Assembly (NCBI RefSeq): GCF_009017415.1
Contig: NC_092407.1
Span: 3,224,001 to 3,288,000 of the forward strand
Direction of reading: 5' to 3'
DNA from: Aspergillus flavus
Lineage: Eukaryota > Ascomycota > Eurotiomycetes > Eurotiales > Aspergillaceae
Length of the DNA stretch: 64,000 nucleotides
Shown here: piece after piece, positions 55,283-64,000 of the stretch
Layout of the letters: each line of letters opens with the position of its first letter
Position numbering within the stretch: the stretch's first letter is position 1
Position numbers and translations under genes: made by a program
Notes under the pieces: generated by a model
Databases searched by the model: none
Told to the model about the DNA's origin: nothing
Seen by the model: only the letters and a program-made list of their open reading frames with translations

Positions 55283-56311
55283 ATGCATCGCTTGCTTCGA
55301 AGAGAAAGAGCGAAGCCAACAAATCCCTACGTCAACGGATGGAGGTTTACTGTGCGGCAACATATTCCTCCTCCTCCAACCCCAATGACAGATTCATTTG
55401 GCTTGAATGATAAGACTGGAACGAGGGAAAGAAGGAAGCTTCATCCAGTCCAACGATGCATAAAGCACCCGCCACTGCAAGGATCTGACGGACCATTTAG
55501 TATTGAGTTACAAATATGCAAGATACTACAGGCAGGAAATGAACAGAATGCCCAGCTGGTTCTCGTTGAAGTTATTAGTGTCGTGCCCTTGAAAGCCCTG
55601 GAAAAGGGAAAGCGAGTGGTGGCGAAGATATATGACCCTTTGTATCTTAATGATGACGGCGGCTTTTATGACCCTTTCGTATGTGTTGACAATCACTACA
55701 CGCACGAAGTCGCTGCATACATGACACTTTCAGACGTTCAGGGCTCTATGATTCCCGAATATTATGGGTCATTTTCCTTGAAAGTGCCTGTCGACGCATC
55801 CAACACACGCGAAGTCCGTCTCATCCTGATTGAGTATATACCTGGGCGCTCAATGTGGGATATTTCTCCCAAAGAAGTACCGCAACGAGATCGACAGAAC
55901 ATCATGAAGGCTATTATCCAGTTCGAAACTTTGGCGTACACGCGGGATATTCTTCTACCAGATCTCAAGCCGAGAAATGTTGTGGTGGCTAATACTTCCG
56001 CCCATGAAAAAGCCGTTTGCATTGATTTTGGTGATGCACAATTCGGTCGTGGGAGCATATTCAACAGTCCTGTGATCGACGCATATCTCCTCCCAGGTAC
56101 TTATATTTCACCCTTGCTGCGATGGCACGCAGTCTTCAGAACTCGCATGCTTGATTTTGCCGGTTGGATTGACTGGGATTGGCAACCGTGGCTTGAGACG
56201 GAATTCAAGCATACAGCTTTCACGATTACCCCAAAAATTCGAGAGACATTCCTCCCAACCCACATGTTGGAAGCCTGGTGGCAATCTCGGAAACATGGGG
56301 AGCTTTATTGA
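55283..56311 (+). CDS. Protein-kinase-like fungal protein
   Basis: Single-exon protein of about 342 residues from MHRLLRRERAKPTNPYVNGW, of the protein-kinase-like superfamily common in filamentous fungi. Visible kinase parts: RVVAKIYDPLYLND with the ATP-site lysine, LIEYIPGRSMWDIS as hinge, LLPDLKPRNVVVAN as catalytic loop (the usual HRD is LPD, keeping the catalytic Asp and the Asn), and CIDFGDAQFG as the DFG metal loop. The glycine-rich loop is not obvious, and the C-lobe is short, as in APH-like and lipopolysaccharide-kinase-like fungal families. The conserved Asp, Lys, Asn and DFG suggest it still binds ATP. Substrate unknown. I placed the start at 55283 because the 83 codons before it, although open, lack protein-like character. 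Confidence 0.75.
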   Translation: MHRLLRRERAKPTNPYVNGWRFTVRQHIPPPPTPMTDSFGLNDKTGTRERRKLHPVQRCIKHPPLQGSDGPFSIELQICKILQAGNEQNAQLVLVEVISVVPLKALEKGKRVVAKIYDPLYLNDDGGFYDPFVCVDNHYTHEVAAYMTLSDVQGSMIPEYYGSFSLKVPVDASNTREVRLILIEYIPGRSMWDISPKEVPQRDRQNIMKAIIQFETLAYTRDILLPDLKPRNVVVANTSAHEKAVCIDFGDAQFGRGSIFNSPVIDAYLLPGTYISPLLRWHAVFRTRMLDFAGWIDWDWQPWLETEFKHTAFTITPKIRETFLPTHMLEAWWQSRKHGELY

Positions 56312-57506
56312 TCTGGTATTCCTACTCTACTGGCATCAATGAAGGATGAGAATCAGGTATCGGATATTGCGCGAATGGAATTGGCTTGTTGCACCCCGGA
56401 ATGACATTGTTGGGGCAATTATAACCACATTCCATGGATTTGAATTGGGTTAATCTGGAAATTGGTTTTTGTCATTCCTGCGGCTCATGGTTTTGATTTG
56501 AACAGTTGGTTCGCTGACGGCGCTCGGCTACGTGGTGCGTTCTTGCCAGCATCAGAGCCGTCTCTTCCTCTTTCTTTCTATTAATTCTTTGTTTTTCGTG
56601 CTGCATTATTCTTCCTTTCCAAGCCAAGTCTCAAATTTTCAGAATAGTCTGGTTTCACGCAGTGCAAAGAGGGTTTTACCTAGGTAAATATCAATCATAA
56701 TAACACAATTTGAATATCTCAAGTTAATTAATTTTATACCCATATTGATTAACGCATGATATGTAACAGGCACCGATTGAGTTTGTGAGGAGTTGGAAGG
56801 CTTATGGAGATAGAGACGATGCCGGACATGATATTGCATATTCCTCCTGATATTCAGCGTCCGTGCCCGTTCATACAGCGCTTATCAGAAGGTAGTATAT
56901 GCTATTGCCGGAAGCCTTCATCTATTATAGCGAGGTTAATCAGGATTCCAATAAATAAGAAAAAATCGCGGACGTATCATTGTTACATGCAAGAGGCTGA
57001 GGAGCACACCAAGTCTCAAGCATACGTTTAAATTGAGTTCCGGTATGGTTGACAGGCAGAATGAGGCGCTAGAATCGAAAGGGAAAGATGTCAGTGCACT
57101 GGACCAAGAGGTTCCACGTTTTTTTAACCTTAGATCGGTGACTAAGTCATTAAGGGGGGGTTTTCCCCATAGTGAACTGGCAAGGAAAATCATTCTGGAA
57201 CTAAATTCCCCCCTGATTGCCGATCATGCCTTTAGCACGCCTTTAGGTAACATTAATATCCCACAGTTAAGTCTCCTCTTGCTTACCTTGCTTGTCTCTC
57301 CTTTAGTGTCCTTTCAGTTGCTCCTTTCCCCTTCATTTCTTCAAATTAGTATTGTGCTTCATCCACCCCCCCGCTGTCCTTTATCTTATCCATCCTTTAC
57401 CGCATCTTTTGATCGTGTTGCGATCTATGGAATATTGTCATAGAATTCTGTCATCTTACCTGCATAATTGTTACTTTCTTCTTGTTTACCAAAAATAACT
57501 ATAAGA
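56312..57506. other. Intergenic region, no gene seen
   Basis: 1.2 kb between two genes on the same strand. The frame at 57033-57443 is open for 136 codons but is T- and C-rich in its second half and probably covers the leader of the next gene. AT-rich around 56640-56770. Confidence 0.45.
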
Positions 57507-58946
57507 ATGCCATCTTCTTCGAGGTCAGAAAGTTCCAAGGCTCAAAAGCTGGACAACGACAGTTTCGTCGCCTTCGACCATGCTGCGGCTGGACAGTACG
57601 TTCTCTCTATCCACCTCCACCCCGAAACAGTCCGGAATTCCCATGCGGTAGCAGATGGCTACGTATGTGAATCTCGAAGGCGCATACCACACTGCAGCTT
57701 CCTAGATTTACCAATAGTAACTAACTATAATAGTGACGGCGTTCGCTGTACTCCCTCCGGCTCTTTCATCGCGAAGCCTTGCACTCCCGCGGAAGTTGCG
57801 TTCTACGAGTCCTGCGCCCTCCACCCAGCTTTCGCCGAATTTATTCCGACCTACATCGGAAGTTTGACATCTGCAGATGGACAGCAACAGCCGATTGCGC
57901 TCGCCAGTGCCCAGCCGGGCGCTATCGTTCTTCCTAGCTCCGATTCGTCCGAGGTGTCGACCGCTGTCGCAACTCCCCAACCGAACGGAGAAGCAAATGC
58001 GCCCGACGCAGCCGCAACCACAGAAAAGGATTGGGTTCCATCAGGTGGAAAGAAGATCGACACGGGACTATCAATCGTGTTGGAGAATGTGGCATGTGGG
58101 TTCAAACGACCAAACGTCTTGGACGTCAAATTGGGCGCACGATTGTGGGCGGACGATGCGCCGCTTGCGAAGCGAACGAAGCTGGACAATGTGTCTAAGG
58201 AGACGACTAGCTCCAGTCTGGGGTTCCGAATTGCCGGGATGAAAGTGTGGACTGGTGTCAATGGGGAGAACGACGAAGGGGGCAAGACCGACCCGTATGC
58301 GACTAAATATGAGGGCTCAGAGGGCGCAAAGGGCGAGGTCATTGAAAAGGACGGCTATAGGCGTTACGATAAGTGGTACGGACGTTCATTCAGTGATAAG
58401 AATGTTAAGGAGGGGTTCGAGACTTTCCTTGCTGGTGCCAAGGCTGGTTCGGTTGACCGCTCGAAACTTATCGCCAGGAGACTGGCCGATGAACTAAAGA
58501 ACTTGCAGGAGGTTCTCGAATCCGAAGAGAGTCGGATGTATTCTGCAAGTGTCTTGATCGTCTATGAGGGCGACCCAGAGGCGATGGAGATTGCACTCGA
58601 GGAGGAAAAGAAAGTCAAAGAGAACCCCAAAGAGGACTCAGAGGAAGAAGACGATGAGAGTTTTGAGCTTCAAGTCCAGCAGGACGGCGCTTATCAAGTG
58701 GTGGATCTCCCGGTCGGGAAAGATGGCCAACCTCAGCAGGCTATCAATATCAGCATCGATCCGGAAACTATTCAGCTGGGTGACACTGATATTGAAGAAG
58801 ACGAGGAGGAACCTCCGAAGGTGCATGATCTCCGTCTGATTGATTTTGCGCACGCCAGCTGGACACCCGGTCAGGGGCCGGACGAAAATGTACTCATGGG
58901 AGTACGAAATCTGGCAAAATTCCTCAATGAACTTTCTGCAGAGTAA
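57507..58946 (+). CDS. Inositol polyphosphate kinase (IPMK/Arg82-like)
   Basis: Kinase that adds phosphates to inositol phosphates, acting in signalling, transcription control and mRNA export. Two exons, 57507-57595 and 57734-58946, intron 138 bp, 433 residues. The frame through the intron is open by chance, but splicing at GGACA|GTACGT and AATAG|TGAC restores AAGHDGVRCTPSGSFIAKP, the family's N-terminal block. Then the signature PNVLDVKLG at about 156-164 (PxxxDxKxG, inositol site), LGFRIAGMKVW, and LIDFAHA at about 398-404, which carries the metal-binding Asp. A long acidic insertion (about residues 345-395) separates the last two, as usual in fungal members. I favour IPMK over Kcs1 (IP6 kinase) because of length; both share these motifs. 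Confidence 0.9.
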   Translation: MPSSSRSESSKAQKLDNDSFVAFDHAAAGQYVLSIHLHPETVRNSHAVADGYVCESRRRIPHCSFLDLPIVTNYNSDGVRCTPSGSFIAKPCTPAEVAFYESCALHPAFAEFIPTYIGSLTSADGQQQPIALASAQPGAIVLPSSDSSEVSTAVATPQPNGEANAPDAAATTEKDWVPSGGKKIDTGLSIVLENVACGFKRPNVLDVKLGARLWADDAPLAKRTKLDNVSKETTSSSLGFRIAGMKVWTGVNGENDEGGKTDPYATKYEGSEGAKGEVIEKDGYRRYDKWYGRSFSDKNVKEGFETFLAGAKAGSVDRSKLIARRLADELKNLQEVLESEESRMYSASVLIVYEGDPEAMEIALEEEKKVKENPKEDSEEEDDESFELQVQQDGAYQVVDLPVGKDGQPQQAINISIDPETIQLGDTDIEEDEEEPPKVHDLRLIDFAHASWTPGQGPDENVLMGVRNLAKFLNELSAE

Positions 58947-59425
58947 ATGTACAAGTTTCTATCTGGAAATGTATCCAATAGTCGCCGGCGACTGGATATC
59001 ACACTTATGCATATGTTTACCAATGTATTAGTGAACTACCAAGTAGTGTACGGAAGCTACTTTCTATGTTAAAGACACTAAATTCTAGCAGTAGCAAATA
59101 GAATAAAGCACCAACTAAATGCCCTGAAGAATCGAATTAAACCATCTACACCCTCCAGCTGGATACTCAATAGCAGCCACAAGCTGAAATCACTCGCAAT
59201 TTTTACAAGCCCTATATATCCCTCAGAATAGACCATCCATGATCTGACGAAACCGGGACCTATCTTAAGCAGTATCCGACACTTAATTGCTGGAATCCGG
59301 AGTAGCTCGCTTTTCAGTATCCCAGGATACTTGAAATGCGCTGACTAAGCCGATACAACGCCGCTCCGAACAATTTGTATCGGAAGTATCGCAACAGCGA
59401 AACCAACCCAGCAGCTGCCAACAAA
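58947..59425. other. Intergenic region, 3' flank and promoter
   Basis: 479 bp between two plus-strand genes. Nothing recognised. Confidence 0.5.
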
Positions 59426-59989
59426 ATGTTTCCCACCCGTGCCCTCCTGGGGCGTTCCGTTTGGAAAGGTAAGTTTTTTCATACCCACAGCGACCACATG
59501 CCCCAAAACAGACATCAATCTGCTAACACAATCCATCGCAACAGGCCCAAACATTGTCCCGTACGCTCATCCCATCAATCAATAGCCTCCCCCAAACCAG
59601 CGCTTGAGCTGAGGCAAAACCCCGAACCGAGATCCTACATACATAATTCGGGGCCCTATATACGATATCAATAACTAACACGGTTGAAATCTGATAGTCT
59701 CCCTCTCCCCCGGAAACTCCCTCCTCCGCCGAACACACCCCCGATCAAGACGCAAAAGCGCGGAGCAACAATCCTCCCTAACTTCGTGGGCTTGCGGTTC
59801 TCGGTGCACAATGGGAAGAACTACCAGGATGTTTTGATCACTGAGGAGATGGTCGGACGGAAGCTTGGTGAATATGTTGCGTATGTGGCTTTTTTCTCTT
59901 TTGTTGTTGGGAGGTTGTCGTTGGCTGACTTGTTGTGGATTTACAGGACCCGGAAGAGGTTTACGTATAAGCAGTCGAAGAACAAATAG
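59426..59989 (+). CDS. RSM19: Mitochondrial small-subunit ribosomal protein uS19m
   Basis: Mitochondrial ribosomal protein of the S19 family, in the head of the small subunit. Four exons: 59426-59468, 59545-59560 (16 nt), 59698-59880 and 59947-59989, giving 94 residues, the family's usual size. The spliced start [20 protein letters not shown] joins to the S19 core: [43 protein letters not shown] and a basic end YKQSKNK. These are the standard S19 blocks (ILP..VG..F.VHNGK, G.KLGEF..TR). The 16-nt second exon is needed to give WKGPNIVPLPLPR in phase; each splice site is GT-AG. Short introns (58-137 bp) break a very small gene into four pieces. Confidence 0.92.
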
Positions 59990-60511
59990 TTAATTGGCTT
60001 GGGGCTGTGTGGTTGTTGTGCTCTGTGGGTGATGGGAAGGGCAATAAATGCCTGACTTGAGGTTTGCGGGGAGGATTCTACTGTTCTCTATTGGCGTTTC
60101 CGTATTCTTGTATATCTATGTCGCATATGTTGAATGTAAAATTAGCTGTCATTGTCACTGTGGAGTCAGGATAATCAGTATCATTGAGTCAATATTGTGA
60201 TCTATTCTTCGGTTCTTTAACGCATCAAGAAGGAAGAAAGACAACCACTGTCGACCTCGACATGAAGCAGTGCAAAATGGATTATATCCATTGATTCTTC
60301 ACCATCCCAAACGCCTATGCAAAATCTCGTGTGGTAAAAATTTAGAAGCCCAAATGCAGGATATCGTTTGTCCCCAGCCCAGTATTTACGCCAGTAAGCA
60401 AACCCCTTCCAATTAAAGTCGACGTTCAAGAATCTGCTGCCATCTCACGCCTCAGAATGTCCAACCAACGGCCCGCGGAGCCACTCGTCGTGGTATCCCA
60501 TCACCCAATCT
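59990..60511. other. Convergent 3' flanks
   Basis: 522 bp between the stop codons of RSM19 and TAF10. Nothing recognised. Confidence 0.5.
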
Positions 60512-61463
60512 CTACCGGTAGAACTCGCCTCTCTTAACACTCACGCCGTACTCGGCAACCGCCATTCCCAGATCTTCCATGGTGAGCACCGTCCGTCCCT
60601 GCCCTGAGCCTCCTGAGCCACCACCGCCAAAGCCGGGCCTTTGAATTCCCAAATGTGTATTGGCTTTGCCCTTGCCTGCATCTCCACCCGAAGCGCCAGC
60701 AGCACCACTTGCTGCACCTGCGCCAGACGCACCAGCGGGCATACCGAGACCCGACGCAGCGTTAAGACTGCCCATTGGGTTGCTGGCGGAGGAACTATTA
60801 GAAGCCCGAATACGCGCGTACTGGTAGGAGTCCGCGGCGATATCCGCGATAAATTTCTGGGTTGCTAAAGCAAGAAGTCGGGCCAAGTGTGGGGGTGTTT
60901 GGTTGGGGCCATTTCCTGGGGGTGGTAGACCGGCAAGGGTAAGATAATGTGCTGTTACAGCGTCAGGGATCTATTGAATATTAGTTTCTGGATGATCATA
61001 ACCCGAACTGTATATCATGAAATGATAAAGAGGGATCGTTCATTAAAATAAAAGGAAAGATGGGAAAAAAACTTACAATAGGCGCATACTCATCCATTTT
61101 ACCCAGGAACTCGCGCAAGCTCGTCTCCTTCTTCGATGGCGCTGCTGCCGCCGCAAAAGCGTCGACTGACGTCGCAGTTTGAATCGGATTCCCTACGGTA
61201 GGGTCTTCCGCATCGTTTGCGTTTGTCATTTTGGTGTCGTTGCTTGCGTTTAGATCGATATCTTGTTCGATGGAAGCGTCCAAGGCAGGACCATCTGTTG
61301 CATCGGGGTCAGGTTTCGGAAGAGCTGTCGCTCCGGACGACGTTGCTGGTTCACCAGATGTTGAGGCAGATGATGCTGAAGGTTCTTGGGAGCCAGTCTG
61401 TGACAAAGGTGGTGGTTGCGACGAAGGTGGGACAGGAGTCTGTGATGGCGCTTGGTCGGCCAT
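60512..61463 (-). CDS. TAF10: TFIID/SAGA subunit TAF10
   Basis: Histone-fold subunit shared by TFIID and SAGA, acting at RNA polymerase II promoters. Two exons, 61463-61077 and 60970-60512, intron 106 bp, 281 residues. The N-terminal 105 residues are disordered (Pro/Ser/Ala/Asp-rich). The TAF10 histone fold begins [15 protein letters not shown] (the intron follows this Ile), [15 protein letters not shown], then [24 protein letters not shown]. It is interrupted by a long Gly/Ala/Ser-rich loop (about residues 185-250), and resumes with [26 protein letters not shown] at the C-terminus. This interrupted layout is typical of TAF10 in fungi. The window's 5' neighbour is the TBF1-like gene on the same strand. 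Confidence 0.94.
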
Positions 61464-62065
61464 GGTGTGAACAAAGGAAGTATCTGGTAAGGCGATCAGG
61501 AGATTGGGCTGTAAAAAAGCAAATTATCCGTGTTTGGCAGGGGACGAGTTGGAACAGGGTACTTCGAGGTCAGGGCGTCCGATGAATGGCGGCGATACGT
61601 CGATGTTGAACCAGCGGAGAGCTTAGCTTAACTTTACCCGTGCGCGGCCCAACGTGACTGACTTACTCTCCGCGATTAAATTCCGATAAATTTACCTTCT
61701 TCTACCATTTTACCCTAACAGTGTGCCCTGATGCTTGAGAGTCTGTACAACTCACGCATTTACATTCCATGTTATGCAATAAAAGTACATCCATTGTTCC
61801 ATATAACCCCTGCCTGTTCGTGAATCACCTATTTACTGTTACAGAATGTCCCATATCGAAACCATATATGGAATTCCAACCCGCCATTAATCTTTCAACC
61901 CAGATAAAACCATTACATAAGAAGGGTGACCTTTTTGTAGCAACCAGATACAACTGGAGCGTAGTACGCAGGCGACGGACAACTGCCTAGAGCAAGAAAA
62001 GAAAAGGAAAAGGGAGAGAAAAAGAAGCTGAGGAAAAGAAGAAGGCGAGGACAGGAAGACTCAAT
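61464..62065. other. Intergenic region, no gene seen
   Basis: 602 bp between two minus-strand genes. It holds the promoter of TAF10 and the 3' flank of the TBF1-like gene. Nothing else recognised. Confidence 0.5.
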
Positions 62066-63203
62066 CTACTGTCCAAGATGCATATTTGGATCAACAGGAT
62101 CCTGATGATGTGGGTGGTGCTGGTGCTGATGATGTTGATGTTGATGTTGATGATGCTGGTGTTGTCCGAACTGATCTCCATGCACCTCCTGACCAAGGGT
62201 TTGCATCAAATTCTGCTCAGCGGTTTGATCGAATGCTGCATGAGCACCAGCATCAGGTGGCAGACTGGGAGATGCAGACATGCCGTCATGACCGTGGCCT
62301 AAGGCAACCGGCTGAGGGTGTGCGCCAGCTAGGGCCATCATTCCTTTGATTCCTTCGACATGAGCTTTGTCCTCTTCACCTTGCTTCTTCTGCCGCTCTC
62401 GTGCTTCACGCTTGGCAGCCTGAGCGGGTGCACGAGTTTTTAATTCACCAGTAACGAACTTCAGGTAGTAGGGAACTTCGATTCCACTCTTAAGGAAGAA
62501 AAGTTTCAGGTTGCGTGCCTTGTCTTTGAGCTGAACCTGATTCCGATCTTTCAGTGCTTCACTAATAGTACCTCCAGGGCCAAACATTGCTAGAATCTGA
62601 CTCCAGTGGGGCCCCTTGACACGATCTAGACCAGCCATCAATGCATTTTCCTCTTCTGTTGTCCAAGGTCTACGCTGGCTTGGTAGGCCTGACTTGCGGC
62701 TACTGGGGGATGACTTCGCCGATGCTGCCATACGAGCCCGCTCGTAGAGGACTTGAGTCGGCTGCGACTGCGAATAATGAGGGATGCCAGGCATATACCC
62801 ATGATTGGCAGCTGCAGAATTTGGCCTTCCAGGCATGGAGACTGGGGCGCCATGGTTATATTGTTGGAAATTCGCCTGGATTGGTCCCTGCTGAAAGGTA
62901 GGCTGCGTGGGCTGTGGTTGATAACCTGGGGGTGTAGGACTTGGCTGATACTGCTGATGATGAGGAGGCTGCTGAGGTGGAAGCTGGCCACTTGGTTGAG
63001 CAGGAGCATAGCCGTGATAGATTTGTGCACCTTGCTGGGTTGGGTGATGAGGTACATGTTGCTGCTGGGGTTGCTGCTGCTGTTGAATGGGATGTTGAGG
63101 CTGCTGAGGCGCCTGCTGCTGCTGGGTTTGTTGTTGGGGCTGAGGTTGCTGTTGGTGAAGCTGTACCTGTTGTTGTTGTTGCTGTTGTTGTTGCTGTTGC
63201 TGT

Positions 63204-63235
<32 letters not shown>

Positions 63236-64000
63236 TGACTGCTGCTGAGAGCGTCTCAGCCCATGGCCCTGCAATGCAATCTGTGCTGCACGAGCAGCGC
63301 GAGCAACGAGATCACCGTGCATGTTTCTGTCAACGGGAACGTCAGGAGGCTGAGAAGCAACTGAAAATTGGCCTTGAAGGGGAGCGTTGCTTGGCTCTTG
63401 CGTGTCCCCGCTCGAAGAGGATGGCTGACGTCCTTTGGTTATCTTTTTTGACTGAATCAAATTAGTACTTTAGATGCTCTCTACTAAAAGGGATAACTGG
63501 GGCATCGAACCTGCTGATTACTGATCGTATCGAAATTCTTGGTGACATAAGAGCTTAGATCCCTGAGGAAATCTTCCCAATGATACTTGTCTGGCAAGGC
63601 CTTCATCGCTTCTTCATTGTTGATATCGTTGAGGAGGATATCACGGCGCGACTTGGCGCGATTCACAAAATCAGTTTCGCTTGGAGCAAGTTGACGAGTT
63701 CCTGGACGTCTTTCAAGCAGACGCTGCTCTAAGTCATCGGGAAATAAGTCGTACAACAGCTCAGTCCGTGATCGTTCCGTGTTATTCATTGAGGCAATGA
63801 AAGCCTGTGTTTTCAGCTCTAAGAAGAGAGCTCCTTGTACCTTAAGTAGACGACCACCCTCCGGAACAAAAACATCGAGGAAGTTATCATTTAGTTCGGA
63901 GAATCCAATCTCTTGTGTTCCAAAGATGCTGGAGACAAACGAGGCAAGGTTGGCCTTCCTGATGATGTCGACTTGAGAAGACTCTGTGAGCTCAAGTTCG
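62066..64000 (-). CDS. TBF1: TBF1-like telobox-binding protein, N-terminus outside window
   Basis: Homolog of the TTAGGG-repeat-binding factors Tbf1/Taz1/TRF, which bind telomeric and subtelomeric repeats and some promoters. Partial: the frame is open to the right edge. Exons seen: 64000-63511 and 63451-62066, intron 59 bp. The upstream exon shows the TRF homology (dimerisation) domain: [53 protein letters not shown]. Next come a long Gln-rich tract, Pro/Gln-rich linker, and the Myb telobox domain [52 protein letters not shown], the recognition helix near QLKDKARN. The C-terminal tail is His/Gln-rich. Start and full length are not visible here. Confidence 0.88.
63160..63246 (-). repeat. Poly-glutamine-coding triplet tract
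   Basis: Mixed CAA/CAG repeats in the TBF1-like gene encode a run of about 25 glutamines. A further, less pure Gln/Pro stretch follows to about 63040. Such tracts tend to vary in length between strains. Confidence 0.9.

Noticed and set aside
57596..57733. Open reading through the intron of the inositol polyphosphate kinase
   Set aside because: Translation through it breaks the conserved GHDGV block, while splicing restores it; GT and AG sites and a CTAAC branch-like site are present.
62753..63465. Long plus-strand frames opposite the TBF1-like gene (poly-Leu and poly-Val/Ala)
   Set aside because: Antisense readings of the CAA/CAG repeats.

Overview
The window is nuclear DNA of a filamentous ascomycete, most likely an Aspergillus/Penicillium-type member of the Eurotiales. 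The reasons are the many GT-AG introns of about 50-110 bp, the single-copy housekeeping genes of fungal type (NUF2, eIF2B alpha, AP-3 beta, PPG1, Rho-GDI, CLP1, RSM19, TAF10, TBF1-like), fungus-only families (Arb1, Bqt4, large MHYT proteins), and intergenic motifs such as TACGGAGTA and TACCTAGGTA. I read 22 genes or gene-like loci as intact, plus three decayed loci. No tRNA, rRNA, CRISPR array or intact transposon could be supported.

Layout. 0.8-6.6 kb: an OTU/UBA deubiquitinase (+) converging on a membrane MHYT sensor (-), with two adjacent palindromes between them. 6.6-14.3 kb: a sparse stretch holding relics of secondary-metabolism genes: a terminal thioester reductase of an NRPS-like enzyme (-), a frameshifted APH-type phosphotransferase (+), and a polyketide-synthase acyl-carrier domain (+). 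14.3-18.6 kb: a thioredoxin whose upstream frame looks like a mitochondrial presequence, and a large basic fungal protein of unknown role. 18.6-26.8 kb: an 8-kb stretch without a recognisable gene. 26.8-48.9 kb: dense housekeeping block (eIF2B alpha, NUF2, an unrecognised 221-aa protein, AP-3 beta, an M20 amidohydrolase, PPG1, Rho-GDI, Bqt4-like, CLP1, a polysaccharide deacetylase, a 902-aa repeat protein). 48.9-64 kb: quinone oxidoreductase, Arb1, a kinase-like protein, an inositol polyphosphate kinase, RSM19, TAF10, and a TBF1-like telomere/telobox-binding protein cut by the right edge.

How genes relate. Most are independent housekeeping genes in convergent, divergent or tandem arrangement; fungi have no operons, and nothing here suggests co-transcription. 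Two themes stand out. First, the 9.7-13.1 kb region reads as a dead biosynthetic locus: reductase and carrier-protein pieces with frameshifts and stops lie on opposite strands, so it has also been rearranged. Second, three genes concerned with chromatin or telomeres lie between 39.8 kb and the right edge: a Bqt4-like nuclear-envelope telomere anchor, the Argonaute partner Arb1, and a TBF1-like factor. That may be chance. I found no clearly new multi-gene system. The best leads are the possible alternative or non-AUG start of the thioredoxin, the decayed PKS/NRPS locus, the 26-residue repeats and 18-nt micro-exon of Arb1, and the paired palindromes at 3.74-3.79 kb.

Limits. Gene models were made by eye from splice signals, reading phase and family knowledge. 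No similarity search or expression data was available.
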